Of a DNA stretch of 64,000 bases, positions 43,469 to 51,900 are shown one piece after another. The stretch is from Halobacteriovorax sp. DA5 (GTDB taxonomy: Bacteria; Bdellovibrionota; Bacteriovoracia; Bacteriovoracales; Bacteriovoracaceae), in assembly GCF_002903145.1 (NCBI RefSeq), contig NZ_PPDJ01000003.1:248001-312000 (forward strand), read 5' to 3'. Each line of letters starts with the position of its first letter. Positions within the stretch are counted from its first letter, which is position 1. The notes under the pieces are model-generated. The model was not told where the DNA came from, made no database searches, and saw only the letters and a program-made list of their open reading frames with translations. The position numbers and the translations under genes were made by a program.

Positions 43469-44608
43469 ATGATGTTAAGTGACTACCAAGAACTTAGAGA
43501 CCTAGTTTCTAAATTTGCAGACAGTGAAGTTGCGCCACTTGCGGCTTCTATTGATAAGAATGAAAAAATTCCAACTGAGCTTGTTGCTAAGCTTGGTGAA
43601 AACGGATTCCTAGGTTCATATGTTCCAGAAGAGTACGGTGGAGCAGGTATGGATTACGTTTCATACTCAATTATCGTGGAAGAGATTTCACGTGCTTGTG
43701 CTTCAACAGGGGTACTAATCTCAGCTCACACATCTTTATGTGTTTATCCAATCTTAAACTTTGGTAATGAAGAACAAAAGAAAAAGTATCTTCCAAAGCT
43801 TGCTACAGGTGAGCATATTGGTTGTTTCTGTCTATCTGAACCAAATGCAGGAACTGATGCTGGTTCATTAACAACTTATGCAGAAGATAAAGGTGACTAC
43901 TACGAGATTAGTGGAACTAAGAACTTCATTACAAATGGTAAAGAAGCGAATATCGCTGTTGTTTTTGCAAAAACTTCTAAGACTGATAACTATAAAGGAA
44001 TCTCTGCATTCATCGTTGAATGTGACTCAGAAGGTTTCGAAGTTATGAAATGTGAAGATAAGCTTGGGATCAAAGGATCTTCAACAGCTCAAATCGCATT
44101 TGATAAAGTTAGAGTTCCAAAAGAAAATTTACTAGGCGAGTATGAAAAAGGTTTCAAAATTGCGATGAATACACTTGATGGTGGACGTATCGGTATTGCT
44201 GCTCAGGCCCTTGGGATTGGTGAAGCTGCATTCCGTTATGCAAAGCACTACTCAAATGAAAGAGTTCAGTTTGGTAAGCCACTTCACGCTCTTCAAGCGA
44301 TTCAATTTAAACTTGCTGATATGAGTACAAAACTTGCTGCGTCTCGTCTTCTAATTTGGGAGGCTTCTCGTAGAAAAGATAATGGTGAAGAGTATTCACT
44401 ACAATCTGCTCAGGCAAAGCTATTTGCAGCTGAATCGGCAATGTGGATTACAACTCAAGCGATTCAAGTTTGTGGTGGTAATGGTTATACAAAAGAGTAT
44501 CCGGTTGAGAGATTCTTCCGTGACGCTAAAATTACAGAAATTTATGAAGGGACTTCAGAGATTCAAAGAGTGGTTATCGCTGCTAATGAGCTTAAGAGCT
44601 TAAAGTAG
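43469..44608 (+). CDS. Acyl-CoA dehydrogenase (short-chain type)
   Basis: A 379-residue FAD enzyme: CFCLSEPNAGTDAGSL, FITNGKEANIAVVFAKT, LGIKGSSTAQIAFDKVRVP, and the C-terminal catalytic Glu in ITEIYEGTSEIQRVVIA. The EGTSEIQR placement fits short/medium-chain enzymes (ACADS, Bcd). With the two preceding genes it performs the first three steps of butyryl-CoA-like oxidation. No thiolase or electron-transfer flavoprotein is found nearby. Confidence 0.95.
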   Translation: MMLSDYQELRDLVSKFADSEVAPLAASIDKNEKIPTELVAKLGENGFLGSYVPEEYGGAGMDYVSYSIIVEEISRACASTGVLISAHTSLCVYPILNFGNEEQKKKYLPKLATGEHIGCFCLSEPNAGTDAGSLTTYAEDKGDYYEISGTKNFITNGKEANIAVVFAKTSKTDNYKGISAFIVECDSEGFEVMKCEDKLGIKGSSTAQIAFDKVRVPKENLLGEYEKGFKIAMNTLDGGRIGIAAQALGIGEAAFRYAKHYSNERVQFGKPLHALQAIQFKLADMSTKLAASRLLIWEASRRKDNGEEYSLQSAQAKLFAAESAMWITTQAIQVCGGNGYTKEYPVERFFRDAKITEIYEGTSEIQRVVIAANELKSLK

Positions 44609-44682
44609 ATAGTTGTTCAATTGAAAGAGAAGTGATACGGTTTTAACTTGTTATGTTAAAGAAAATCTTGGAGAAAGTAGGC

Positions 44683-45729
44683 ATGGCCAAAAAAACTACT
44701 AAGAAGAAAACAGCTAAGAAAGCTGCGAAAAAAGTTGCGAAAAAAACGACTAAGAAAACAACTAAAAAAGCAGCACCTAAGACAGCTAAGAAAACAGCTA
44801 AGAAAGCTGCAAAAAAAGTTGCGAAGAAAACAACTAAAGCAGCAGCTAAGAAAGTTACAAAAAAGACGGCCAAAAAAGTTGCCAAGAAAGTAACAAAGAA
44901 AGCGGCTAAAAAAGTAACAAAAAAAGTGGCCAAAAAAGCTGAAAAGAAAGTCGCTAAAAAAGTTGCAAAGAAAACTACAAAAGTAGCAGCAAAGAAAGTT
45001 GAGAAAAAGACTACTAAAGCTGCAGCTAAAAAAGTTGCAAAGAAAACAACTAAGGTAGCAGCTAAGAAGACAACTAAGAAGGCTGCAGCTGAGAAAAAAA
45101 CAACTGCAAAGAAAGCAACAACAAAGCCAACAAAAGCGAAAGCAAAGAAGGAAGAGGTTGTTGTAGAAGTTGAAGAAGAAATCGTTGAGGTACAACCAGA
45201 GCTTTTTGATGAAGATGAAATCGAAGAAGAAGAGCTTGAGGTTGCTGGTGAAGACGAGATTTTAGAAGAAGAGGACGAGGAAGAAGAAGTAATTAAAAAG
45301 ACTCCACTTCCGGCAACTGAAGAAGAAAAAGTTGAAGAAGTATTCAGACTTGCTGAAACTTTAGACTACTTCCTAGGTGATACAGATGAGTGTTTAGCAA
45401 AAGGATGTGATAATCCTGCGACTACAGCTGGTTTCTGTCGTCTTCACTATATTGGATATTGGAAAGAAATTAAGAATAAGATCTCAATTCTTGAAGAAGG
45501 AATGCTTCAGAAATATGTAAAAGAGATTATTGGTAAGTACCCGATAAAAGTTATTGATGAAGTTCTAAAAGATCTTAATGATGATAAGGCATTCGTAGAT
45601 GTTCTTCGTGAGATGGATATTGAAGCGGATGAGAGCTTTGACGAAGTTGATGATATTGATGCAGAAGACGATCAGGATATCGCTTTTGAAACTAAGTCAT
45701 CTGTTAAAGCTATTATGGATGAGGAATAG
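44683..45729 (+). CDS. Histone H1-like Lys/Ala-rich protein with zinc-type motif
   Basis: I prefer ATG 44683 (MAKKTTKKK), with GGAG about 10 bases upstream; ATG 44653 adds MLKKILEKVG. About 150 residues of AKKxxKK-type repeats, as in bacterial H1-like proteins, are followed by an acidic stretch and then a folded domain. That domain contains C-x4-C-x9-C-x2-H (ECLAKGCDNPATTAGFCRLHY), like zinc motifs found with HNH nucleases and DNA-binding proteins. The end is acidic. DNA compaction or a nucleic-acid role is inferred. Numbering from 44653 the ligands are C247, C252, C262 and H265. Confidence 0.8.
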   Translation: MAKKTTKKKTAKKAAKKVAKKTTKKTTKKAAPKTAKKTAKKAAKKVAKKTTKAAAKKVTKKTAKKVAKKVTKKAAKKVTKKVAKKAEKKVAKKVAKKTTKVAAKKVEKKTTKAAAKKVAKKTTKVAAKKTTKKAAAEKKTTAKKATTKPTKAKAKKEEVVVEVEEEIVEVQPELFDEDEIEEEELEVAGEDEILEEEDEEEEVIKKTPLPATEEEKVEEVFRLAETLDYFLGDTDECLAKGCDNPATTAGFCRLHYIGYWKEIKNKISILEEGMLQKYVKEIIGKYPIKVIDEVLKDLNDDKAFVDVLREMDIEADESFDEVDDIDAEDDQDIAFETKSSVKAIMDEE

Positions 45730-45766
45730 CGTCATTGTTTGCCCAAAGGCAAACTATTGGACGCTA
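45727..45766. other. Two-part hairpin spanning the stop codon
   Basis: TAGCGTC (45727-45733, containing the stop codon) pairs with GACGCTA (45760-45766). Inside lies a second perfect stem GTTTGCC-CAAA-GGCAAAC (45737-45754). No T-tract follows. It begins the hairpin-rich array that continues to 46640. Confidence 0.75.
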
Positions 45767-45801
45767 TGCCAGCTCCCCAATCTTTAGCTAGAAAACTAAT
45801 T

Positions 45802-45832
45802 CAACAAGCCGGGTTCAAGCCCGGCTTTGTTG
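45802..45832 (+). terminator. Strong GC-rich hairpin after the histone-like gene
   Basis: CAACAAGCCGGG pairs with CCCGGCTTTGTTG with one bulged T around the loop TTCAAG. The stem is very stable but the T-tract is poor (CTTTGTTG). It could be a terminator or a processing/stability element of the histone-like message. Confidence 0.55.
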
Positions 45833-46005
45833 TCTCAGGAGCAATGGGAAAACTACCGCAAAGAAAACGATATTTTCACAAAGTGAAAATGAGTAAATAT
45901 TCTTTCTTACATGACCGAAACACGCGAGCTACGCTCTTTGTTTCTTAGGTCACATTCATCTCTGCTTCAAAACTGCCCTTTGGGGCACTTTTGCCGCAGG
46001 ATGTG
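45833..46005. repeat. Divergent first unit of the tandem repeat array
   Basis: This 173-base unit shares its start (TCTCAGGAGCAATGGGAAA) and its second half (from CATGACCGAAACACGCGAGC onward) with the perfect units. Its first half differs. At the place of the unit's central hairpin it has ATTTTCAC-AAA-GTGAAAAT (45872-45890): other bases, the same stem. Confidence 0.88.
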
Positions 46006-46530
46006 TCTCAGGAGCAATGGGAAAGATGTCGCAAAATAAAAGCGACACTTTAGCGAAGCTAAAGTTAGCGAATAATCTTTCTCATATGACCGAAACACGC
46101 GAGCTACGCTCTTTGTTTCTTGAGTCACATTCATCTCTGCTTCAAAACTGCCCTTTGGGGCACTTTTGCCGCAGGATGTGTCTCAGGAGCAATGGGAAAG
46201 ATGTCGCAAAATAAAAGCGACACTTTAGCGAAGCTAAAGTTAGCGAATAATCTTTCTCATATGACCGAAACACGCGAGCTACGCTCTTTGTTTCTTGAGT
46301 CACATTCATCTCTGCTTCAAAACTGCCCTTTGGGGCACTTTTGCCGCAGGATGTGTCTCAGGAGCAATGGGAAAGATGTCGCAAAATAAAAGCGACACTT
46401 TAGCGAAGCTAAAGTTAGCGAATAATCTTTCTCATATGACCGAAACACGCGAGCTACGCTCTTTGTTTCTTGAGTCACATTCATCTCTGCTTCAAAACTG
46501 CCCTTTGGGGCACTTTTGCCGCAGGATGTG
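46006..46530. repeat. Three perfect tandem copies of a 175-base unit
   Basis: Units begin at 46006, 46181 and 46356, each exactly 175 bases and apparently identical. Each holds GTCGC/GCGAC, the stem ACTTTAGC-GAA-GCTAAAGT (46047-46065, 46222-46240, 46397-46415), a GAGC-TAC-GCTC hairpin flanked by GAAACA/TGTTTC, and TGCCC-TTTG-GGGCA followed by CTTTT. Open frames of 89 codons run through the copies, but they exist only because 175 is not a multiple of 3 and the copies are identical; they have no ribosome-binding site and I do not call them genes. Confidence 0.95.
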
Positions 46531-46640
46531 TCTCAGGAGCAATGGGAAAGATGTCGCAAAATAAAAGCGACACTTTAGCGAAGCTAAAGTTAGCAAAACT
46601 CTCGCAATGAAAAGCGACACTTTCACGAAGTGAAAGTTAG
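46531..46640. repeat. Truncated last repeat unit plus variant hairpin
   Basis: The fourth copy matches the unit up to about 46595, then breaks off. A short re-duplication follows containing AGCGACACTTTCAC-GAA and GTGAAAGTTAGC. Its stem ACTTTCAC-GAA-GTGAAAGT (46619-46637) differs from the main stem at two positions on each side with pairing kept. Confidence 0.88.
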
Positions 46641-46679
46641 CAAAAAAATTTACTTAAAAAATCAGAATTACTTAGAAAC

Positions 46680-48512
46680 CTACTCACCCTTAAATAAACT
46701 TAAAAGATAAGTGTTAATATCACCAACATCTAGTGTGGCATCATCATTTGAAGATTCAGAATAGTCCATTCCTGTGGTCGCAAATTTTTCATTAAGATCA
46801 TCTGCAGAGTAACCAATCGATCCTAGATCAACTCCCATCTCTTTGTACTTTTCACGATTCTCTTCCGAAAGGATAGAGTTTTTCATCTCCATTGCTAGAG
46901 CACGCGTGTTTCGTTGAGTATCTTCGTTTTCGTCTCCACTACGAATTTCCAGGTATGAAGAAACGATATTATTAAAGTGTACGAGCTTAGAGAAATTCTC
47001 GGCTTTTTTCTGCGTTTTTTCTGCTAGTGCCGCTATGGTTTCAAGATCTTCAATTTCGCTAAATTCATCACCCTTTGTTGTATGTTTTTTGATTTCATCA
47101 CTTAGAGATTGAAGAATAGCATCTTTCTTGGCCTCATAACGTTTTGCAATTTGATCCTTTACACCTTGAACAGTTGCAAGATTCTTAGCTTCATCCTCAG
47201 TGTAACCTTCTTCAATAAGAAGTTTTGCAACTTCCTCTGGATTATCTTCGATATCTTTTAGTCTTTGTAGTGTAACTTCTTCTTGTACCTTTAGCTCTCC
47301 AAGAAGAGAGTACTGTTCTTCTCTATTTGATGAAAGAAAGTTTTTACATGCCTCTGCATCAACGATCTTGCCATCTTTGTAACATTCTTCCATTGCTGCA
47401 ATCTCTTCTTTTTGTCCTTTTGCAACAGCGTCCATTGCTTCACCAGAAGAAATCGTTGTAAGAGCATCAATACTCTCGTCTGACTTTTCTCGTGAATCAT
47501 ACATTTTTACATTTGATAAGCTATCTGTGCCTTGAAGTTTTTCAAACTTCTTTGCGATACCATCTGTTGTTGTAATACTTTGTCTTGCTAACTCAATATA
47601 CTGAATGACGTTACAGGCTCTTGGGTATGAGTAGCGAACAAGAGAATCACACTTATCAACTTTTTCGTCACTATCTTTACCTGAAACATGTTTTGCACAA
47701 GTATTTATGATATCTGCACGAACGATCTTTTTCTCGCCTTGTGTGTTATTCGGGTCGGAGTTGAAAACTTTGAATTCTCCACCGGCAGCACCTGCGTAGC
47801 AAACAGCGTTGATATTACCAATACATGCTTCCCAGTTACTTGCAGATTTTAGAACTTGTTTTTGTTCACCGGTATTTGGATCTGTTCTTATGATAGTTTC
47901 ATTTAGGCCAACGAGGTTTTCATTTTTAACTTTTTCTCTTACCGATTCATCTTCAGAAATGAGAGGGTAACCATAGTTCTTTGATTCAATACAGTAGCTC
48001 GTTGCTGCTGAGATAATATTTTTACCAAGTTGCGTTTTATATAATTCAAAGAATGTTTTTTGACTTGCGATTTTATCGTATTGGCCAGTTTTACTATCAA
48101 ATTCTCCGTAAAGGGCCTTTTCAAGCTTTTCGATAAGAAATTGTTTTAAGGTTTCAAGTCCTTTTGATGTTCCTTTGGCCGTATCCATTGTTGTACGATA
48201 GCGCCCGGATCCATCTTTTCCACTCTGCTTCTCAACTAGTTTGTTGATTTGCTTAAGTGTTCCTTCATCGGCTTGAATTTTTCCCCATAGACAATTTCCA
48301 ACTTCAACACCATTAAATGATGTTTTCTCTGATTCCTGTCGATAGCATTCGGAATACATATCCTTGACACCAGGAACACTCATGGCACTTTCAAACATCG
48401 GGTTCTGACTTGTTAGAACTTGAAGATAACGTGCTTCTTGATTGTCATTGCTATTTTTTGCAACGGCACTAAAGCTTAAGCTCGTTAGAATGAATAGGGT
48501 TTTTAACCTCAT
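46680..48512 (-). CDS. Large secreted Cys-containing protein, unknown
   Basis: About 610 residues with a signal peptide (MRLKTLFILTSLSFSAVA). I start at ATG 48512 because a perfect TATAAT (48519-48524, minus strand) lies 6 bases upstream, suggesting a leaderless message; ATG 48518 is the alternative. The N-terminal half has many Cys (SECYRQ, GNCLWG, SYCIES, EACIGN, AVCYAG, NTCAKH, DKCDSL, RACNVI), implying disulphides. The C-terminal half (about 390-560) is charged and helical, probably coiled coil. I recognise no family. It is convergent with the repeat array. Confidence 0.75.
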   Translation of the reverse strand: MRLKTLFILTSLSFSAVAKNSNDNQEARYLQVLTSQNPMFESAMSVPGVKDMYSECYRQESEKTSFNGVEVGNCLWGKIQADEGTLKQINKLVEKQSGKDGSGRYRTTMDTAKGTSKGLETLKQFLIEKLEKALYGEFDSKTGQYDKIASQKTFFELYKTQLGKNIISAATSYCIESKNYGYPLISEDESVREKVKNENLVGLNETIIRTDPNTGEQKQVLKSASNWEACIGNINAVCYAGAAGGEFKVFNSDPNNTQGEKKIVRADIINTCAKHVSGKDSDEKVDKCDSLVRYSYPRACNVIQYIELARQSITTTDGIAKKFEKLQGTDSLSNVKMYDSREKSDESIDALTTISSGEAMDAVAKGQKEEIAAMEECYKDGKIVDAEACKNFLSSNREEQYSLLGELKVQEEVTLQRLKDIEDNPEEVAKLLIEEGYTEDEAKNLATVQGVKDQIAKRYEAKKDAILQSLSDEIKKHTTKGDEFSEIEDLETIAALAEKTQKKAENFSKLVHFNNIVSSYLEIRSGDENEDTQRNTRALAMEMKNSILSEENREKYKEMGVDLGSIGYSADDLNEKFATTGMDYSESSNDDATLDVGDINTYLLSLFKGE

Positions 48513-48634
48513 AACCATATTATACTACTCGGTTATTTGGGCAGATAACTTTAATTCAATTTGATTTAATTTAATGTGATTTTAGTAGTTTAGGAGATTA
48601 AAAAAGAGAGGTGAGTTGCAAAGAAATTGAGGAC

Positions 48635-48865
48635 TTAGCCGTCCTCTCCAATAGCTTCTACTGGGCATGCCTCAAGAGCAGACATACACTCTTCAAGTTC
48701 AGCATCATTTGAAGGCTGAAGCTTAACGAAGGCATGGCCTTCGTCGTCATTCATTTCAAAGAAGCGAGGAGCCTCCATCACGCAAGCATCACAGGCGATG
48801 CATTGGTCATCAACATAGAACTTTCCATCTACATTTTGATCAAATTTTGCGCTTTTGTCGGCCAT
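48635..48865 (-). CDS. Single-cluster [4Fe-4S] ferredoxin
   Basis: A 76-residue acidic protein. Ligands are C22, C25 and C28 (DDQCIACDACVMEAP) and C67 in LEACPVEAI, the pattern of monocluster ferredoxins (as in Bacillus Fer or Desulfovibrio type). It carries electrons for an unknown partner. It follows ppiD by 24 bases in the same direction. Confidence 0.9.
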   Translation of the reverse strand: MADKSAKFDQNVDGKFYVDDQCIACDACVMEAPRFFEMNDDEGHAFVKLQPSNDAELEECMSALEACPVEAIGEDG

Positions 48866-48889
48866 CTCACTTCTCCAAATTATTTAAAA

Positions 48890-50353
48890 TTACTGTGGTA
48901 ATTGTGCGTATTTATTTTGCTTAAAAGTATATTCTTTTCCTAACTTATCTAGCAGAGTTTTTAGAGTTTGTTGAGCACTAATATTAGTAAGTGCGTTCAC
49001 ATCATAACCCTTTGAATCTGTTGATTTTGCAGGAGTCGTAGCAACAATTGTTGTTTGTGTAGCGTCTTCAAAAGTAAATAGACCCGAGTCTTTTGTGAAA
49101 ACTTCAGCAACTTGTTTCTCATCAAGTTCACCTGTTGGTCCAGCACCTTCAAGTTTATTGATATTGATTTCTTTAATACCAAGTCCGTACTTCTCTTCAA
49201 GTGACTTAAGTGCTTTTGAGTTTGAAGCTGCTTTTTGTACTTCTTTAATTGCTGTTGCCATTAGAGGAGCAACATCTTTTTCTTTTTGAAGAATTTCTTT
49301 TGCAATATCTCTTTGGTGATCTTCAATTTTTGCAACTACCGCTTCTTTACGATCTTGAGCGTAAATGATGTGGTAACCATATGAAGTCTTAACTGGCTGA
49401 GAGATTTCACCTTTCTTAAGAGCAAATGTTGCTTTTTCAAATTCTGGAACCATTTGTCCACGCTTAACCCAGTTAAGGTCTCCACCGTTCGTTTTACCTT
49501 GTGGCTCTTGAGTATATTTCTTAGCGAGAGTTACAAAGTTCTTAGTGTTAACTTCTTTTCTGATCTTGTTTGCTTCTTTAAGTGCTTCTGCTTCATTTCC
49601 ATTTTCAGTAGAAATTAAAATATGTCTTGTTCTAACTTGCTCAGGTTGACTAAGTAGAGGCAGCTTGTCTTTAAATAAAGATTCTACTTTAGCCTTATTA
49701 GCTTCTTCTTTTAGAAAAGCTGTAATATCTGAAGATGAGATTGTTACAAGCTTTCTTACGTTTGCACTTTTGATTGTAATAATCTTTGCATTTCTCTTGT
49801 CATTGTAAAGTTCATTTAATTCTTTAGTAAGAGCTTTTGAAACAGGAACATGTTGAACAATGTTTTGTAGTTTCGTCAGTGCAATTCTTTCTTTTTGTTC
49901 TTCTTCATAATTTTCTGGAGTGAACTTGTTATATGAAAGAAGAGTTTTATATTTATTGATATCGAACTGCTTATTTGTTTGGAAGTAAGAAGTGTTTTTA
50001 ATTTCATTAATTACTTCATCTTTTGAAACAAGAATCCCAAGATCTTCAGAAAGAACAACTCTTAGTTTTTGGAAAACTAAATTTCTGATCGCGTTGTCAT
50101 AAACTTTATATTGGCTCATTTGTTGAGAAGTAAGAGGTTGGCCTCCACCAATAAACTTTGAGTAAAAATCAGATTGTCTTTGTACTTCCATGTTAAAGTC
50201 GCGAACCTTAATATCGTGACCAGCAACACTACCAATTGAATCAGGTGTTCCCGTATTGAAAAATGGGCCTGAAACCATGAATGAAATAACGATAATTCCG
50301 ATGAAAAGAGTCAGGAATATCTGCGATGATTTTTTCTGAAAATTAGATGACAT
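48890..50353 (-). CDS. ppiD: PpiD-like periplasmic chaperone / peptidyl-prolyl isomerase
   Basis: I start at ATG 50353 (MSSNFQKKSSQ), which has GGAG upstream; 487 residues. An N-terminal membrane anchor (IFLTLFIGIIVISFMVSGPFF) is followed by SurA_N-like helices (residues about 40-210) and a parvulin domain (VRTRHILISTENG... GGDLNWVKRGQMVPEFEKATF... TSYGYHIIYA, about 235-345), then a second helical part. PpiD sits at the SecYEG exit and helps outer-membrane proteins fold. E. coli PpiD is 623 residues; this one is shorter. Confidence 0.87.
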   Translation of the reverse strand: MSSNFQKKSSQIFLTLFIGIIVISFMVSGPFFNTGTPDSIGSVAGHDIKVRDFNMEVQRQSDFYSKFIGGGQPLTSQQMSQYKVYDNAIRNLVFQKLRVVLSEDLGILVSKDEVINEIKNTSYFQTNKQFDINKYKTLLSYNKFTPENYEEEQKERIALTKLQNIVQHVPVSKALTKELNELYNDKRNAKIITIKSANVRKLVTISSSDITAFLKEEANKAKVESLFKDKLPLLSQPEQVRTRHILISTENGNEAEALKEANKIRKEVNTKNFVTLAKKYTQEPQGKTNGGDLNWVKRGQMVPEFEKATFALKKGEISQPVKTSYGYHIIYAQDRKEAVVAKIEDHQRDIAKEILQKEKDVAPLMATAIKEVQKAASNSKALKSLEEKYGLGIKEININKLEGAGPTGELDEKQVAEVFTKDSGLFTFEDATQTTIVATTPAKSTDSKGYDVNALTNISAQQTLKTLLDKLGKEYTFKQNKYAQLPQ

Positions 50354-50482
50354 TTTACCACTCCATGTAATTTTAATTTTCGTTATTATCACTTAAATAT
50401 GCTACTCCGTAAAGAATATTGGCAGTTTAAATAATCCTGTGTACTCTTTTAATATAAAAAAAAATAGCAACTTAGGATTAGA

Positions 50483-51373
50483 ATGAAGCTAATTGCATCG
50501 GAAGGATCTCGAACCAAATTAATCATAAACCTAGTTGTTCTATCACTTGCATTTTACGGCGTGTCAAAGCGTAAGGCACCTTACAAAGAAGCCTCAATTT
50601 TTGAAAATGTTATGATGGACACGTTGGCACCTCTTCAAAGAGGCATTTCAAATGCATACAAGAATGTAGCTTCGTTCTTTGAAGACTATATGCTTAATGT
50701 TAATGCGTCGAAAGAAAATGTTACTTTGAAAGAACAAATTGGTTCGTTAAAGCAGGAAGTATTTGCGTTAAAGCAATTAGAACAAGAAAACCAACGCCTG
50801 CGTCAAATCTTAAATTTTGGTAAAAAAATTAAACATGAAATGATTTCTGCTCAAGTTGTGGCATGGGACTCTTCAAGTGACTTTAGAGTTATTCGTATTG
50901 ATAAAGGTTTCAAGGATGGTATTAAGTTGCAATCTACAGTTGTAACTTCAGATGGAATCGTTGGCTACGTTTATCGTTTAACAGATCACTTTGCCGACAT
51001 TCTAACAATACTTGATCCAAGTAACCGCGTTGATGTTATCGTAAATCGCACACGTTCATACGGTATTCTTGAAGGTTATTCTGGATGGCGTACTGTGATG
51101 AAGTATGTGGTACGTACAGATCCTGTTCGTTTGAATGATCTTGTTATTACTTCAGGACTTGGAAATATTTATCCTCGAGGAATCCCTGTTGGGATTATCA
51201 CAAAGATTGAACGAGAGAGTTATGGGATTACTCAACACCTAGAAGTAACTCCAACTGTCGACTTTTCAAAACTTGAAGAAGTCGCTGTTCTTGTTCCTTC
51301 AGAGGACCAAGACAAGAAACGTGTGGAGTGGGAAGCTCTAGAGAATAATGCTCAACAAGGAGATGGGAGATGA
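50483..51373 (+). CDS. mreC: Rod shape-determining protein MreC
   Basis: A 296-residue protein: short cytoplasmic start, one membrane helix (IINLVVLSLAFYGVS), a coiled coil (KENVTLKEQIGSLKQEVFALKQLEQENQRLRQ) and the beta-rich MreC domain (AQVVAWDSSSDFRVIRIDKGFKDG... VVTSDGIVGYV... GNIYPRGIPVGII). It links MreB filaments to the cell-wall synthase PBP2/RodA. mreB is not next to it, which is unusual. Confidence 0.93.
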   Translation: MKLIASEGSRTKLIINLVVLSLAFYGVSKRKAPYKEASIFENVMMDTLAPLQRGISNAYKNVASFFEDYMLNVNASKENVTLKEQIGSLKQEVFALKQLEQENQRLRQILNFGKKIKHEMISAQVVAWDSSSDFRVIRIDKGFKDGIKLQSTVVTSDGIVGYVYRLTDHFADILTILDPSNRVDVIVNRTRSYGILEGYSGWRTVMKYVVRTDPVRLNDLVITSGLGNIYPRGIPVGIITKIERESYGITQHLEVTPTVDFSKLEEVAVLVPSEDQDKKRVEWEALENNAQQGDGR

Positions 51374-51900
51374 TTAAGTCTTCAGATATCCCAATTCGAT
51401 TATTAATAACTGTATTAATCCTAATTGTACTAGAAGTTTTGGCCAGTGCTTTCTTACCACTATTTGGCCTTAACAAATACATGATTCCATTTAATGTTCT
51501 TCTTGTTCTTTATATTGGTTTTAAATTGGAAACTCCGTATCTTGCAATTATCATTTTAATTCTTCAATTAACTCATTCACTTTTTTCAATTGAAGGGTGG
51601 GAGTACGGAACAATTTCGGGAATCTTAATTTGTATTGTGATTGGATACCTAAGAGATCTTCTACACTTTACAAGTAGCTTTATCACGATGCTGACAGTTT
51701 TTCTCTTTCAGGTTCTGTGGTTTTTTATCAGTTCATCACTACTATATTTAAAGTTTGATAGCTTCGATTATATTGTGCAGAAATTTTGGCGCTTTATTCC
51801 TGAGAGTATTATTTTATCTTTATTAGCTCCTATCTTCTTTTCATTACTTGATAAAGTTTGGAGAACGAAGAGTGAAGGCCTTATGGGGAATAATGTCTAA
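51370..51900 (+). CDS. mreD: Rod shape-determining protein MreD
   Basis: A 176-residue membrane protein with five to six helices, in the mreC-mreD-mrdA order that defines it; MreD sequences are poorly conserved. It overlaps mreC by 4 bases (ATGA) and ends where mrdA begins (TAATG). The GTISGILICIVIGYLRDLLH segment resembles the MreD core. Confidence 0.82.
   Translation: MIKSSDIPIRLLITVLILIVLEVLASAFLPLFGLNKYMIPFNVLLVLYIGFKLETPYLAIIILILQLTHSLFSIEGWEYGTISGILICIVIGYLRDLLHFTSSFITMLTVFLFQVLWFFISSSLLYLKFDSFDYIVQKFWRFIPESIILSLLAPIFFSLLDKVWRTKSEGLMGNNV

Noticed and set aside
44643..45195. Phe/Cys- and Phe/Ala-rich open frames antisense to the first histone-like gene
   Set aside because: They are complements of Lys/Ala codon repeats, which rarely contain stops in the other frames.
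46017..46564. Three identical 89-codon and shorter open frames inside the repeat array
   Set aside because: They arise from exact 175-base repeats, have no ribosome-binding site, overlap each other and read through hairpins; not credible genes.
45833..46640. CRISPR array
   Set aside because: The units are 175 bases, fully identical and without short repeats separated by unique spacers; no cas genes are present.
45833..46640. Integron attC sites or an insertion-sequence remnant
   Set aside because: The inverted repeats lack the attC core GTTRRRY/RYYYAAC arrangement, there are no cassette ORFs or integrase, and no transposase fragment is visible.
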